A stretch of 41,358 nt of DNA. Source: Pseudomonadota bacterium (GTDB taxonomy: Bacteria > Pseudomonadota > Gammaproteobacteria > Steroidobacterales > Steroidobacteraceae). Shown here one piece after another: positions 21,352-30,008 of the stretch; position 1 is the first letter of the stretch, and each line of letters opens with the position of its first letter. The notes below the pieces were generated by a model. It had not been told where the DNA came from, did not search any database, and worked only from the letters and a program-made list of their open reading frames with translations. Made by a program: the position numbers and the translations under genes. Location of the stretch: positions 1-41,358 of the forward strand of contig JAFEFN010000015.1 in the NCBI GenBank assembly GCA_018240525.1, given 5' to 3'.

Positions 21352-24261
21352 ATGCCAAGAAGCAGATCCGTCGGGGCCGTCGCCGCGATCGTCACGTTCT
21401 GGGCTGCAGGGCTCGGTTCCGCCCGGGCCGCCGACGCGCCGGCCGACCCGCAGGCGGCGGCCACCCCCGGCGGGGACGACAGCCAGTTGCAGACCGTCGT
21501 GGTCACCGGCATTCGCGCCAGTCTCGAGAAGTCCCTCGAGATCAAGCAGAACGCGGACATCGTCCTCGACTCGATCAACGCGCTCGAGCTCGGCCGCTTC
21601 CCCGATGACGACGTGGCCGACTCGCTGCGCCACATCACCGGCGTGAGCATCACGCGCACCACCGGCGGCGATGGCCAGTACGTAGGCATCCGCGGCCTGG
21701 GCCAGCAGTACAACATCGTGACGCTCAACAACCGCATCGTCGCCACCGACGATGACGGCCGCGCGCTCGCCTTCGACATCCTGCCCGCGGACGTCATCTC
21801 CGGTGCCGACGTGCTCAAGTCCTCGCAGGCATCCGCGCTCGAGGGCAGCATCGGCGGTACGGTCAACATGCGTTCCGCGCGCCCGTTCGACAATCCGGGC
21901 TTCCATGCGGCCGCCCGCGTCGAGGGCGACTACAACGACATGTCCGAGTTCTGGGGCAAGAAGGCCTCGGCATTCATCAGCGATACCAACGCCGATCGCA
22001 CCTGGGGCATCCTGCTGGGCCTGGTGGCCTCGGACGAGAAGACCCGCACCGACTCGCTCAACTACAACACCTACGATCAAAGCACGCCCGGATATTGGCC
22101 GCCGCCGGGTCCTGACGGCAATCCGCCACCGGGCGCCGTTCAGGTCGTGGCTGAGTGCTGCATCTCCTTCGGCTCGGTGATCGACGAGAAGAAGCGCACC
22201 GCGGTGTCCGGCGCCCTCCAGTGGCGCCCCAGCGATACGCTGCACTTCACCCTCGACGGGCTGTACGCCAAGCTCAACGATCCGCAGGTGGCGTACAACC
22301 AGGCCTACTACCCGGACTTCACCACGGACGCCAACGGGAACTCGCTGTGGTCGAACGTCGTGGTCAACAATGGCCTCGTCACCTCCTTCGTCGGCCACAA
22401 CTTCACGCCCGAGATCGTCAACCAGACGATCGACCGCCAGGTGACCACCTCGCTCATCGGCCTGAACATGGAGTGGACCCCGACCGACCGGCTCAGCATC
22501 GCGACCGACCTGTACCGCTCGCGCGCCAACCGCCCCGAGGGCGGCCAGGACGCCTTCGTGACCTCGGGCCTCGAGTCGCCCTATCCGTACAACCAGGACA
22601 CCATCACCTGGAAGAACAACTACGGCGGCCTGCCGGACATCTCGGTCCAGCTGCCCGGCGGCGTGGATTACGCCACCGCCCTGGCCAACGGCCAGCTCAC
22701 CAACGACCACTGGACCGCGCACTACACCGGCCTCAACGGCAACTCGATCCACGACAAGGTGACCGGTGCCACCATCGACGGGCAGTTGAAGATGGACAGC
22801 GGGCCGCTGACGCTGCTGCGCTTCGGCATCGCCGGCACCTGGCGCGACAAGAAGCGCGAGGACTATGACAACGACTGGACCGGCGGCTCGGGCCAGTACG
22901 ACTTCTACACCACGCCGGCGGGGGCCAACCCGATCACCTACGGCACGCTCGGCTACAACGTGGTCACCACGACGACGCTGCCGAACTACATGCGCGGTGC
23001 GGGCGGCAACTTCCCGCGCACCGTGGCCCAGTTCAACATCCAGAACCTGCTGGCCGCGCTGCAGAGCCTCAACGGCCAGCCGAACCTGTACGGCACCACC
23101 GGCTCGGACGTGTTCGACTTCGCGCTCAGCCTGCCGCAGTTCAACGCGGTGAACTCCTACAAGGTGAGCGAGGACACGATTGCGGCCTACTTCGAGGCGG
23201 CCTTCGCCGGCAGCAACTGGAACGGCAACCTCGGCCTGCGCCTGGTGCACACGCGCACCTCGGCCAGCACCGCGGTCAACGAGATCGTCTCGGTCACGGT
23301 GCCCGACACGAGCATCCCGACCGCACCGGCCTACGTGGTCTACAGTGATGCCGTGCCCACCAGCACCACCGGCTCCTACACCCAGGCCCTGCCGTCGCTG
23401 AACCTGACTTACCGCTTCCGCCCCGACCTGCAGCTGCGCGTCGGCGCCGCCGAGACCATGGCCCGGCCGGAGCTGGACCAGCTGGCCGCCACGCGCACCG
23501 ACGACTCGCTGAACCAGGACTACCGCGTCGACTACGCCGGCAACTCGCAGCTGAAACCCATCAAGGCCTACTCGCTCGACCTGTCGCTGGAGTGGTACTA
23601 CCAGCCCAAGTCCGCCCTGACGCTCGCCGTGTTCGGCAAGGACATCCAGGACTTCATCACCACCCAGGTGCTGAATAACCAGGACATCGGCGTGAAGGGT
23701 TACTTCAACGGCAGCACCACGCCGGTGCCGGTGCTGTACACGGTGACGCAGCCGATCAACGGCGACAAGGGCTACGTCGAGGGCGTCGAGTTCGGCTTCA
23801 CCCACATCACCCCGAGCGGCTTCGGCGTGCACGGGCAGTACACGCATACCTGGAGCAAGGCCTACGTGAGCGGGCAGTACGTGGGCGAGCTGGAGGGGGT
23901 GTCCTCCAACTCAGGCTCGCTGGGGCTGCTGTATGAGAACAAGAAGCTGAGCGCCAACGTCAACTGGGACTACCAGGGCCCCTCGATTGCGCAGACCTCC
24001 ACCGAGGTGGATAACTGGAAGGCCTACAATGACAGCTTCTCCTGGGTGACCGCGCAGCTCTCCTACGAGTTCCTGCCCGGCTTCCGCGTCTATCTAGAGG
24101 GCAAGAACCTGACCGACTCGATCCAGCGCACCTACCTCGCCGATCGCAAGGACGCGGTCTGGGCCTACGGCTCCCCCTCCGCGGGCACCGGCAGCAGCGT
24201 GCAGGGTGGCTACGTCGCCTATGGACGGTCCTACACGCTCGGCGCCAGTTACCGCTTCTGA
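21352..24261 (+). CDS. TonB-dependent outer-membrane receptor
   Basis: The 969-aa product is a TonB-dependent receptor of the large carbohydrate-type group common in Xanthomonas and Caulobacter relatives. It has a signal peptide (VAAIVTFWAAGLGSARA), a TonB-box region (QTVVVTGIRASLEKSLEIK), a plug domain (DVADSLRHITGVSITRTTGG, QYVGIRGLG) and a long beta-barrel ending in LGASYRF with the terminal Phe. It would move an oligosaccharide across the outer membrane using TonB/ExbBD energy. It is the first gene of the + strand aga operon. Its TGA overlaps the next ATG (TGATG), which directly links uptake to the permease. The ribosome-binding site is GAGGGAG. Confidence 0.95.
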   Translation: MPRSRSVGAVAAIVTFWAAGLGSARAADAPADPQAAATPGGDDSQLQTVVVTGIRASLEKSLEIKQNADIVLDSINALELGRFPDDDVADSLRHITGVSITRTTGGDGQYVGIRGLGQQYNIVTLNNRIVATDDDGRALAFDILPADVISGADVLKSSQASALEGSIGGTVNMRSARPFDNPGFHAAARVEGDYNDMSEFWGKKASAFISDTNADRTWGILLGLVASDEKTRTDSLNYNTYDQSTPGYWPPPGPDGNPPPGAVQVVAECCISFGSVIDEKKRTAVSGALQWRPSDTLHFTLDGLYAKLNDPQVAYNQAYYPDFTTDANGNSLWSNVVVNNGLVTSFVGHNFTPEIVNQTIDRQVTTSLIGLNMEWTPTDRLSIATDLYRSRANRPEGGQDAFVTSGLESPYPYNQDTITWKNNYGGLPDISVQLPGGVDYATALANGQLTNDHWTAHYTGLNGNSIHDKVTGATIDGQLKMDSGPLTLLRFGIAGTWRDKKREDYDNDWTGGSGQYDFYTTPAGANPITYGTLGYNVVTTTTLPNYMRGAGGNFPRTVAQFNIQNLLAALQSLNGQPNLYGTTGSDVFDFALSLPQFNAVNSYKVSEDTIAAYFEAAFAGSNWNGNLGLRLVHTRTSASTAVNEIVSVTVPDTSIPTAPAYVVYSDAVPTSTTGSYTQALPSLNLTYRFRPDLQLRVGAAETMARPELDQLAATRTDDSLNQDYRVDYAGNSQLKPIKAYSLDLSLEWYYQPKSALTLAVFGKDIQDFITTQVLNNQDIGVKGYFNGSTTPVPVLYTVTQPINGDKGYVEGVEFGFTHITPSGFGVHGQYTHTWSKAYVSGQYVGELEGVSSNSGSLGLLYENKKLSANVNWDYQGPSIAQTSTEVDNWKAYNDSFSWVTAQLSYEFLPGFRVYLEGKNLTDSIQRTYLADRKDAVWAYGSPSAGTGSSVQGGYVAYGRSYTLGASYRF

Positions 24262-25121
24262 TGAGCGCCTGGCTGGCCTATGCGCTCGTCACGACGCTCA
24301 TGTGGGGTGTGTGGGGGGCCTTCACCGGCGTGCCGAGCGAACACGGCTTCCCGGACACGCTGACCTACGTGGTCTGGGCGCTGACCATGATCGCCCCGGC
24401 GGCGTGGGTGTCGTACCGCTCCGGCAAGCCGCTGCAGCGGGACGGACGTTCGCTCGCACTGGGGCTCGCGATCGGGCTGCTCGGCGCGGGCGGGCAGATC
24501 CTGCTGTTCCGTGCCGTGACGCTGGGTCCCACCTACCTCATCTTCCCCATCATCGCGCTCTCGCCGGTGATCACGATCTTGCTGAGCTTCGCGCTGCTGA
24601 AGGAGCGCACCGGGCGGCTGGGCGCCGCCGGGATCGTGCTCGCGGTGCTGTCGCTGCCGCTGTTCGACTACTCACCGGACGGGCACGCGCAGGCGGGGAG
24701 CTGGTTCCTCATGGCGCTGGCGATCATGGTGGCTTGGGGCCTGCAGGCCTACTTCATCAAGCTCGCCAACGCCACCATGTCCGCCGAGAGCATCTTCGCC
24801 TACATGACGCTCTCCGGACTGGTGTTCATCCCGATCGCCTGGATGCTCACGGACTTCTCGCGCCCGGTGAACACCGGGTTCTACGGCCCCTGGCTCGCCA
24901 CGGGCATCCAGCTGCTGAATGCCGTCGGTGCCTTGCTGCTGGTGTACGCGTTCCGTTACGGCAAGGCGATCGTGGTGTCGCCGCTGGTGAATGCCGGCGC
25001 GCCGCTCCTCACCTCGCTGATCGCGCTCGGCGTGGCCGGCGCGCTCCCGGGGGCGTACAAGCTTGCGGGCATCGTGCTGGCGCTCGCCGGGGCGCTCTTG
25101 CTGTCGCTGCAGCCGGAGTAG
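24261..25121 (+). CDS. DMT-superfamily (EamA/GRP-like) permease, probable amino-sugar transporter
   Basis: The 286-aa product is almost wholly hydrophobic, with about ten membrane segments. The two EamA-like repeats are visible, for example LMWGVWGAFTG with FPIIALSPVITILLSFALLKE in the first half, and VAWGLQAYFIKLAN with VVSPLVNAGAPLLTSLIALG in the second. The short loops and paired repeats fit inner-membrane drug/metabolite transporters, some of which carry sugars. It overlaps the receptor stop by 1 nt and precedes kbaZ by 13 nt. No other inner-membrane sugar carrier is encoded in this locus, so it is the natural candidate for amino-sugar uptake (inference). In Shewanella-type aga loci the permease is from another family. 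Confidence 0.85.
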   Translation: MSAWLAYALVTTLMWGVWGAFTGVPSEHGFPDTLTYVVWALTMIAPAAWVSYRSGKPLQRDGRSLALGLAIGLLGAGGQILLFRAVTLGPTYLIFPIIALSPVITILLSFALLKERTGRLGAAGIVLAVLSLPLFDYSPDGHAQAGSWFLMALAIMVAWGLQAYFIKLANATMSAESIFAYMTLSGLVFIPIAWMLTDFSRPVNTGFYGPWLATGIQLLNAVGALLLVYAFRYGKAIVVSPLVNAGAPLLTSLIALGVAGALPGAYKLAGIVLALAGALLLSLQPE

Positions 25122-25134
25122 GGGAGCCGCGCAC

Positions 25135-26412
25135 GTGAAGGCGCTGCAGGAACTGATCGCCCGGCACAAGGCCGGCGAGCGGGTGGGGATCTACTCGGTG
25201 TGCTCCGCGCATCCCCTGGTCCTCGAGGCGGCATTGCGCGAGGCCTCCGCCCGCAACCAGCCGATCCTCATCGAGGCGACGTCCAACCAGGTCAACCAGG
25301 CCGGCGGCTACACCGGCATGAACCCCGCGCAGTTCCGGGACTACCTGGCAGACATCGCCGCCTCCGCCGGCGTCCCGGCAAGACTCGCCCTGCTCGGCGG
25401 CGATCACCTCGGCCCCAACACCTGGCGCGCGTTGCCGGCGGAGGAGGCGCTCGGCCATGCCTCGAGCATGGTCGCAAGCTACGTGGCGGCCGGCTTTCGC
25501 AAGGTCCACCTCGACTGCTCCATGAGCTGCGCGGGGGATCCTGAGGCACTCGGGGACGAGATCGTCGCGGCGCGCGCCGCGCAGCTGTGCAGGGTGGCCG
25601 AGCGCAGCTGGAGGGAGTGCGGTGGGGAGGCGCCGGTCTACGTGATCGGCACCGAGGTGCCGCCGCCCGGCGGCGCGCACGAGGAACTCCAGCAGCTGCA
25701 GGTCACCGCGCCGGCAGCCGTCACCGTGACCCTCGAGGCCCACCGGCGCGCCTTTGCCGCTGCCGGACTCGAGGAGGCCTGGGCGCGGGTGATCGCACTG
25801 GTGGTACAGCCGGGGGTCGAGTTCGATAATGACAAGGTGGTGGACTACCAGCCGCCGCGGGCGCAGGCGCTGTCGCAGCGCATCGAGCAGGAGACCGGAC
25901 TGGTGTACGAGGCGCACTCGACCGATTACCAGACGCCGCGGGCGCTGGCGGACCTGGTGCGCGACCACTTCGCGATCCTGAAGGTCGGCCCCGGCGCGAC
26001 GTTCGCGCTGCGCGAGGGACTGTGGGCGCTGGCGGCCATCGAGCGCGCGCTCGGCATCGCCCCGGCCCTGCCGCTGCCCGAAGTCGTGATGGCGACGATG
26101 CGCGACGACCCGCGCCACTGGAAGGGCTGGTACGCGCAGAAGCCGTCGCTGGAGTACGAGTTGCAGTTCAGCCTGAGTGACCGGATCCGCTATTACTGGA
26201 GCGTGCCGCAGGTGCAGCAGGCGGTGGCCGCGTTGTTGTCGAACCTGGCGCGCCGCGCGCTGCCTTCCGCGCTGCTCAGCCAGTACCTGCCTGCGCAGTA
26301 CGCCGCCGTGCGCGCCGGCACCCTCGAGGCGCATCCGCGCGCGCTGCTCCTCGATGTGATCGCCAATGCCCTGCGCCCCTATGCGCAGGCCTGCCGGCCC
26401 GGCGCGGCATAG
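25135..26412 (+). CDS. kbaZ: D-tagatose-1,6-bisphosphate aldolase subunit GatZ/KbaZ (AgaZ)
   Basis: The 425-aa product matches GatZ/KbaZ: PILIEATSNQVNQAGGYTGM, LLGGDHLGPN, KVHLDCSMSC, VYVIGTEVPPPGG and QPGVEFDNDKVVDY. Length is usual (about 420-426 aa). In E. coli, KbaZ and GatZ stabilise the catalytic class II aldolases KbaY and GatY. A tagatose-6-phosphate kinase role has also been proposed for AgaZ. No kbaY/gatY gene is present in the window, so this copy either partners with a distant aldolase or has its own activity. Translation starts at GTG 25135, with GGGGAG 8 nt before it. The longer frame from 25063 lies inside the permease gene. Confidence 0.92.
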   Translation: MKALQELIARHKAGERVGIYSVCSAHPLVLEAALREASARNQPILIEATSNQVNQAGGYTGMNPAQFRDYLADIAASAGVPARLALLGGDHLGPNTWRALPAEEALGHASSMVASYVAAGFRKVHLDCSMSCAGDPEALGDEIVAARAAQLCRVAERSWRECGGEAPVYVIGTEVPPPGGAHEELQQLQVTAPAAVTVTLEAHRRAFAAAGLEEAWARVIALVVQPGVEFDNDKVVDYQPPRAQALSQRIEQETGLVYEAHSTDYQTPRALADLVRDHFAILKVGPGATFALREGLWALAAIERALGIAPALPLPEVVMATMRDDPRHWKGWYAQKPSLEYELQFSLSDRIRYYWSVPQVQQAVAALLSNLARRALPSALLSQYLPAQYAAVRAGTLEAHPRALLLDVIANALRPYAQACRPGAA

Positions 26413-26415
26413 TCC

Positions 26416-27561
26416 ATGCAGAGGCTCGGCTACAGCGAGGCGGAGATCGATGCGGCCGGTGCCCACTGGACGGTGCGCGAGATCCTGCAGCAGCCGCGGG
26501 TGTGGGCCGAGGTGGCAGACGCCGACCCGACGGCCGTGGGCGCGTTCTTGGGCCCGCTCCTGGCCAAAGACGACCTGCGCATCGTGTTGACCGGTGCGGG
26601 CACGTCCGCGTACGTCGGGGAGTGCCTGGCGCCGGCGCTCACGCGGCGCCTGCGGCGCCGTGTCGAGGCGGTCGCCACCACGGACATCGTGGCCGGCCCC
26701 GCCGCATGGCTGGCCGATGCGCCGACGCTGCTGGTGAGCTTCGCGCGCTCGGGCAATTCCCCGGAGAGCCTGGCGGCGCTCGACATGGCCGCGGCGCGGC
26801 TGAAGGAGTGCTGGCACCTCATCGTCACCTGCAACGCGGACGGGGCGCTGTACCGCCGTGGCCGCACGCTCGAGAACGCCTGCGTCATCCTCCTGCCCGA
26901 GGCCAGCAACGACCGCGGATTCGCCATGACCTCGAGCTTCACCGGCATGGTGCTCGCCGGCGCCCTGGCGCTCGGCGTCCTGCCCGCCGCGGAAGTCGCG
27001 GAACCCGGCATCGGCCGCCTGGCCTCCCAGGTGTGGGAGGAGCACTTGCCGCGCCTGCGCGAGCTGGTGCGCACGGGCTTTGACCGGGCGGTGTTCCTCG
27101 GCAGCAACGAGCTGAAGGGACTGGCGCGCGAGGCGGCGCTGAAGATGCTCGAGCTCACCGACGGGCGTGTGGTCGCTCTGGCCGACTCGCCGCTCGGATT
27201 CCGGCACGGGCCCAAGACCGTCCTGAACCGCTCGACGTTGGTCGTGATTTTCCTGAGCGGCGATCCTGCCACGCGCCGCTACGAGGACGACCTGGTCAGC
27301 GAGCTGCGGCGCGACGGCGTCGCGGGGCACGTGGTGACGCTGGCCACGGGCGCGGCCGGCGGCGCCGGGGACGACCTGCGGCTCGCTGCACCTTCGGGCC
27401 GGTGGGCGGACCTGGCGCTGCTGCTCCCGTACGCCGCATTTGCGCAGCTGCTGGCCACGCTGCGCTCGATCTCGCTCGCGGTCCGCCCGGACACCCCCAG
27501 CGCCAGCGGCACCGTCAGCCGTGTCGTGCAGGGCGTGACCATCTATCCTGCCGGGGCATGA
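26416..27561 (+). CDS. agaS: AgaS, galactosamine-6-phosphate deaminase/isomerase (SIS domains)
   Basis: The 381-aa product has two SIS sugar-phosphate domains. The first shows IVLTGAGTSAYVGECLAPAL and SFARSGNSPESLAALDMA. The second shows AVFLGSNELKGLAREAALKM and LADSPLGFRHGPKTVLN. This matches AgaS, which converts galactosamine-6-phosphate to tagatose-6-phosphate plus ammonia in the GalNAc/GalN pathway. GlmS-like synthases are excluded because there is no glutaminase domain. The ATG follows kbaZ by 3 nt. The stop overlaps the kinase start in ATGA. Confidence 0.92.
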   Translation: MQRLGYSEAEIDAAGAHWTVREILQQPRVWAEVADADPTAVGAFLGPLLAKDDLRIVLTGAGTSAYVGECLAPALTRRLRRRVEAVATTDIVAGPAAWLADAPTLLVSFARSGNSPESLAALDMAAARLKECWHLIVTCNADGALYRRGRTLENACVILLPEASNDRGFAMTSSFTGMVLAGALALGVLPAAEVAEPGIGRLASQVWEEHLPRLRELVRTGFDRAVFLGSNELKGLAREAALKMLELTDGRVVALADSPLGFRHGPKTVLNRSTLVVIFLSGDPATRRYEDDLVSELRRDGVAGHVVTLATGAAGGAGDDLRLAAPSGRWADLALLLPYAAFAQLLATLRSISLAVRPDTPSASGTVSRVVQGVTIYPAGA

Positions 27562-28529
27562 AGCGCTTCCTGGGCGTCGATGGTGGGGGCAGCAAGACCG
27601 CGTTCGCCCTCATCGACCATGAGGGGCGCGTCCTGGGCGCGCACCGCGAGGGACCGGCCTACTACCTGGAGACCGGGCTCGACGGCCTGCGGGAGATGCT
27701 CGCCCGCGGCGTGCACGCGACGCTTACGCAGGCGGGCGGTGCGGCACCGGACTTTGCCTTCCTCGGCCTGCCGGCCTACGGCGAGGACAGCTCGCTGCAG
27801 GAGGTGCTGGACGGCATCGCCGCGGGCCCGCTGCCCAAGGGGCGCTATCGGTGTGGCAACGATGCGGTGTGCGGCTGGGCCGGCGGCCTGGCCGCGGGCG
27901 ATGGCATTCACCTGATCGCCGGCACCGGCTCCATGGCGTACGGGGAGTGGGCCGGCCGCAGTGCGCGCGCCGGCGGGTGGGGCGAGCTGTTCAGCGACGA
28001 GGGCTCCGCGCACTGGATCGCCGTCGCGGGCCTGAACGTGTTCTCGCGCATGAGCGACGGACGGCTGTCCCGCGGGCCGCTGCACGCGGTGTTCCGCCGG
28101 CATTTCCAGCTGCAGCGCGAACTGGATCTGTGCGCCGCCATCTACGGGCGCGACGGCGCCCGGCGCAGCGACCTGGCCGCCCTTGCGCCGCTGGTGGCCG
28201 AGGCAGCGGAGGCTGGCGATGCGCAGGCGGCGCAGCTGTTCACGCGCGCGGCCGAGGAACTGGCCCAGATGGTCCAGGCGGTGCGGCAGCAGCTGGCCGT
28301 GCCGGACGACGCGGGCGTAAGCGTGTCCTACTCGGGCGGCATGTTCCGCTTCGCCTCCTTCGTGGACACGCTGCGCGCAACGCTGACCGCGCGCGGCTAC
28401 GCGCTGCAGGCACCGCGGCTCCTGCCGGTGTTTGGGGCCGCCCTGTATGCGGCCAAACTGGCCGGCGCACCCCTGGCCAGCGAGGCGATCCGACGCCTCG
28501 AGGCCCACTCGCGCGCGACCGCCGGCTGA
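27558..28529 (+). CDS. BadF/BadG/BcrA/BcrD-family sugar kinase, probable GalN(Ac) kinase
   Basis: The 323-aa product is an ASKHA-fold kinase of the BcrAD_BadFG family, which includes N-acetylglucosamine and glucosamine kinases. FLGVDGGGSKTAFALIDHEG is the phosphate-1 motif. HLIAGTGSMAYGEW is phosphate-2. The stretch from GGWGELFSDEGSAHWIAVAG and, near the end, VSYSGGMF are also family-typical. The ATG at 27558 overlaps the agaS stop by 4 nt; a longer frame from 27402 lies inside agaS. In this operon it probably phosphorylates GalNAc or galactosamine at O6 after uptake (inference from context), the role given to AgaK in other proteobacteria. It is the last gene of the operon and is convergent with the next gene. 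Confidence 0.88.
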   Translation: MKRFLGVDGGGSKTAFALIDHEGRVLGAHREGPAYYLETGLDGLREMLARGVHATLTQAGGAAPDFAFLGLPAYGEDSSLQEVLDGIAAGPLPKGRYRCGNDAVCGWAGGLAAGDGIHLIAGTGSMAYGEWAGRSARAGGWGELFSDEGSAHWIAVAGLNVFSRMSDGRLSRGPLHAVFRRHFQLQRELDLCAAIYGRDGARRSDLAALAPLVAEAAEAGDAQAAQLFTRAAEELAQMVQAVRQQLAVPDDAGVSVSYSGGMFRFASFVDTLRATLTARGYALQAPRLLPVFGAALYAAKLAGAPLASEAIRRLEAHSRATAG

Positions 28530-28548
28530 AGCGCCCACGGGGCGACCC

Positions 28549-29013
28549 CTAGTGGCCCTGCGCGTTCGGTGCGGCGGCCATCCCGGAAATGATCTGCCAC
28601 TGGCCGCCGATGTGCCGCCAGGTGTGGATGACGCGCAGGCTGCCGGGGGTGTCCGTGCCGTCCCTGGAGATCCAGGTCAGCTTGACGCGGTAGGCGAGGG
28701 TCACGCAGCCCTCCGTCTCCTGGGACGCCAGACGCTCCAGGCTGTAGCTCTTCAGGGACTCCCCCGCGCGGGTGTGCTGGGCGATCCAGTCGGTGATGTG
28801 GTCCTTGCGCAGCGGCTCGGGGCTCGAGAGCGGCCAGCCCAGGAAATCCTTGGCCCACAGCGTCCGATAGCGGTCCATGTCATTGGCCTGCACGTAGCGC
28901 CAGTAGGCGTCCTCGAGCGACCAGACTTCCTTTTCTGTCGGGGTGGGAGCGCCGGCGAGCAGCGGCGAGGCCGGCAGGAGCGCCAGGATGACGAAGGCCA
29001 GGATGAATTTCAT
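28549..29013 (-). CDS. Exported NTF2-like/SnoaL-like protein
   Basis: The 154-aa product has a signal peptide (MKFILAFVILALLPASPLLA) and then an NTF2-like cone fold of the DUF4440/SnoaL type: KEVWSLEDAYWRYVQANDMD, LWAKDFLGWP and VIHTWRHIGGQWQIISG. Members bind or convert small molecules, and no function can be named. The start at 29013 has a good ribosome-binding site (GAGGTG) 7 nt upstream; an earlier in-frame start at 29040 lacks one. It is convergent with the aga operon, with a 19-nt gap and no clear terminator in it. Confidence 0.82.
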   Translation of the reverse strand: MKFILAFVILALLPASPLLAGAPTPTEKEVWSLEDAYWRYVQANDMDRYRTLWAKDFLGWPLSSPEPLRKDHITDWIAQHTRAGESLKSYSLERLASQETEGCVTLAYRVKLTWISRDGTDTPGSLRVIHTWRHIGGQWQIISGMAAAPNAQGH

Positions 29014-29234
29014 GCGCACCTCTTTTCGCCTCAGTGCCATCGTCGGTTGTCCGAAGGCCAGGCGGTTCTATCTTGCGTCAGCGCCTCTGCGGCGTCGATC
29101 AAGCTTGGGCGGGCGGATCTTCCGCGGTGCAGCAGCCCAGTGCCGTGCACGCGCCATCCTTGGCCGTTCCCGCGCGCGCACCCGGCCGCCCGCAACTGCT
29201 AGAGTGCCCGCAGCCACCACAGGGGGAATCGGCG

Positions 29235-30008
29235 ATGGCACGCTTCACTGTCAGGACTCACGTGTTACTCGGCGCGCTGGCGGCCGCGGGATTTGCGCTG
29301 GCCGCCTGGTCGGCACCGAGCGCGTCCATCACCGCGGCGGTCGCGGACCCTGCCCGGCCCGCGGACGACACCCAGCGCGATGCCGACCGCAAGCCGGCGG
29401 CGATGTTGGAGTTCGCCGGGGTCAGGCCGGGGGAGACCGTGATCGACCTGATCGCCGGGCGCGGCTACTTCACGCGCCTGTTCAGTGCGGCGGTGGGTCC
29501 TGCGGGCAAGGTGTACGCGGTCGCCACGGTGCGGCCGGCCGACGCCCCCGCCGATGCGCCCGACCGCTCCGCCCCCGTGAAGGCCATTGCCGCCGACCCG
29601 CACTACGGCAACGTGACGGCGGAGGTGGTGAACCTGCGCGAGTACGCGCACAGCCCGCCGGTGGATCTGATCTGGACCTCTCAGAACTACCACGACCTGC
29701 ACAACGTGAAGGGCCTGGACGTGGTCGGCCTCGACAAGGCCCTGTTCGCGGCCCTGAAGCCCGGCGGGACCTTCATCGTGCTCGATCACTCGGCCGAGGC
29801 CGGCTCGGGCTTCCGCGACACCGACACCCTGCACCGCATCGACGAGGAGGCGGTGAAGAAGGAGGTCGAATCTGCGGGCTTCAAGTTCGAGGGCGAGAGC
29901 AACGTGCTACGCAACAAGGACGACCCGCGCACCGCCAAGGTGTTCGATCCTTCGATCCGCGGCCATACCGACCAGTTCATCCTGAAGTTCAGGAAGCCGA
30001 AGTCATAA
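29235..30008 (+). CDS. Exported methyltransferase-like protein (first copy)
   Basis: The 257-aa product has an export signal (VLLGALAAAGFALAAWSAPS). A class I SAM-methyltransferase-like Rossmann fold follows: motif I is ETVIDLIAGRGYFTRLFSAA, then SPPVDLIWTSQNYHDLHNVK, LFAALKPGGTFIVLDHSAEA and DTLHRIDEEAVKKEVESAGF. It resembles the protein encoded at 34862-35629. Methyl transfer in the periplasm would need SAM there, which is not expected, so the true ligand or reaction is uncertain. The ATG at 29235 has AGGGGG 8 nt upstream; longer frames begin inside the upstream intergenic region. Its last 20 bases overlap the convergent DUF1810 gene. Confidence 0.83.
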   Translation: MARFTVRTHVLLGALAAAGFALAAWSAPSASITAAVADPARPADDTQRDADRKPAAMLEFAGVRPGETVIDLIAGRGYFTRLFSAAVGPAGKVYAVATVRPADAPADAPDRSAPVKAIAADPHYGNVTAEVVNLREYAHSPPVDLIWTSQNYHDLHNVKGLDVVGLDKALFAALKPGGTFIVLDHSAEAGSGFRDTDTLHRIDEEAVKKEVESAGFKFEGESNVLRNKDDPRTAKVFDPSIRGHTDQFILKFRKPKS

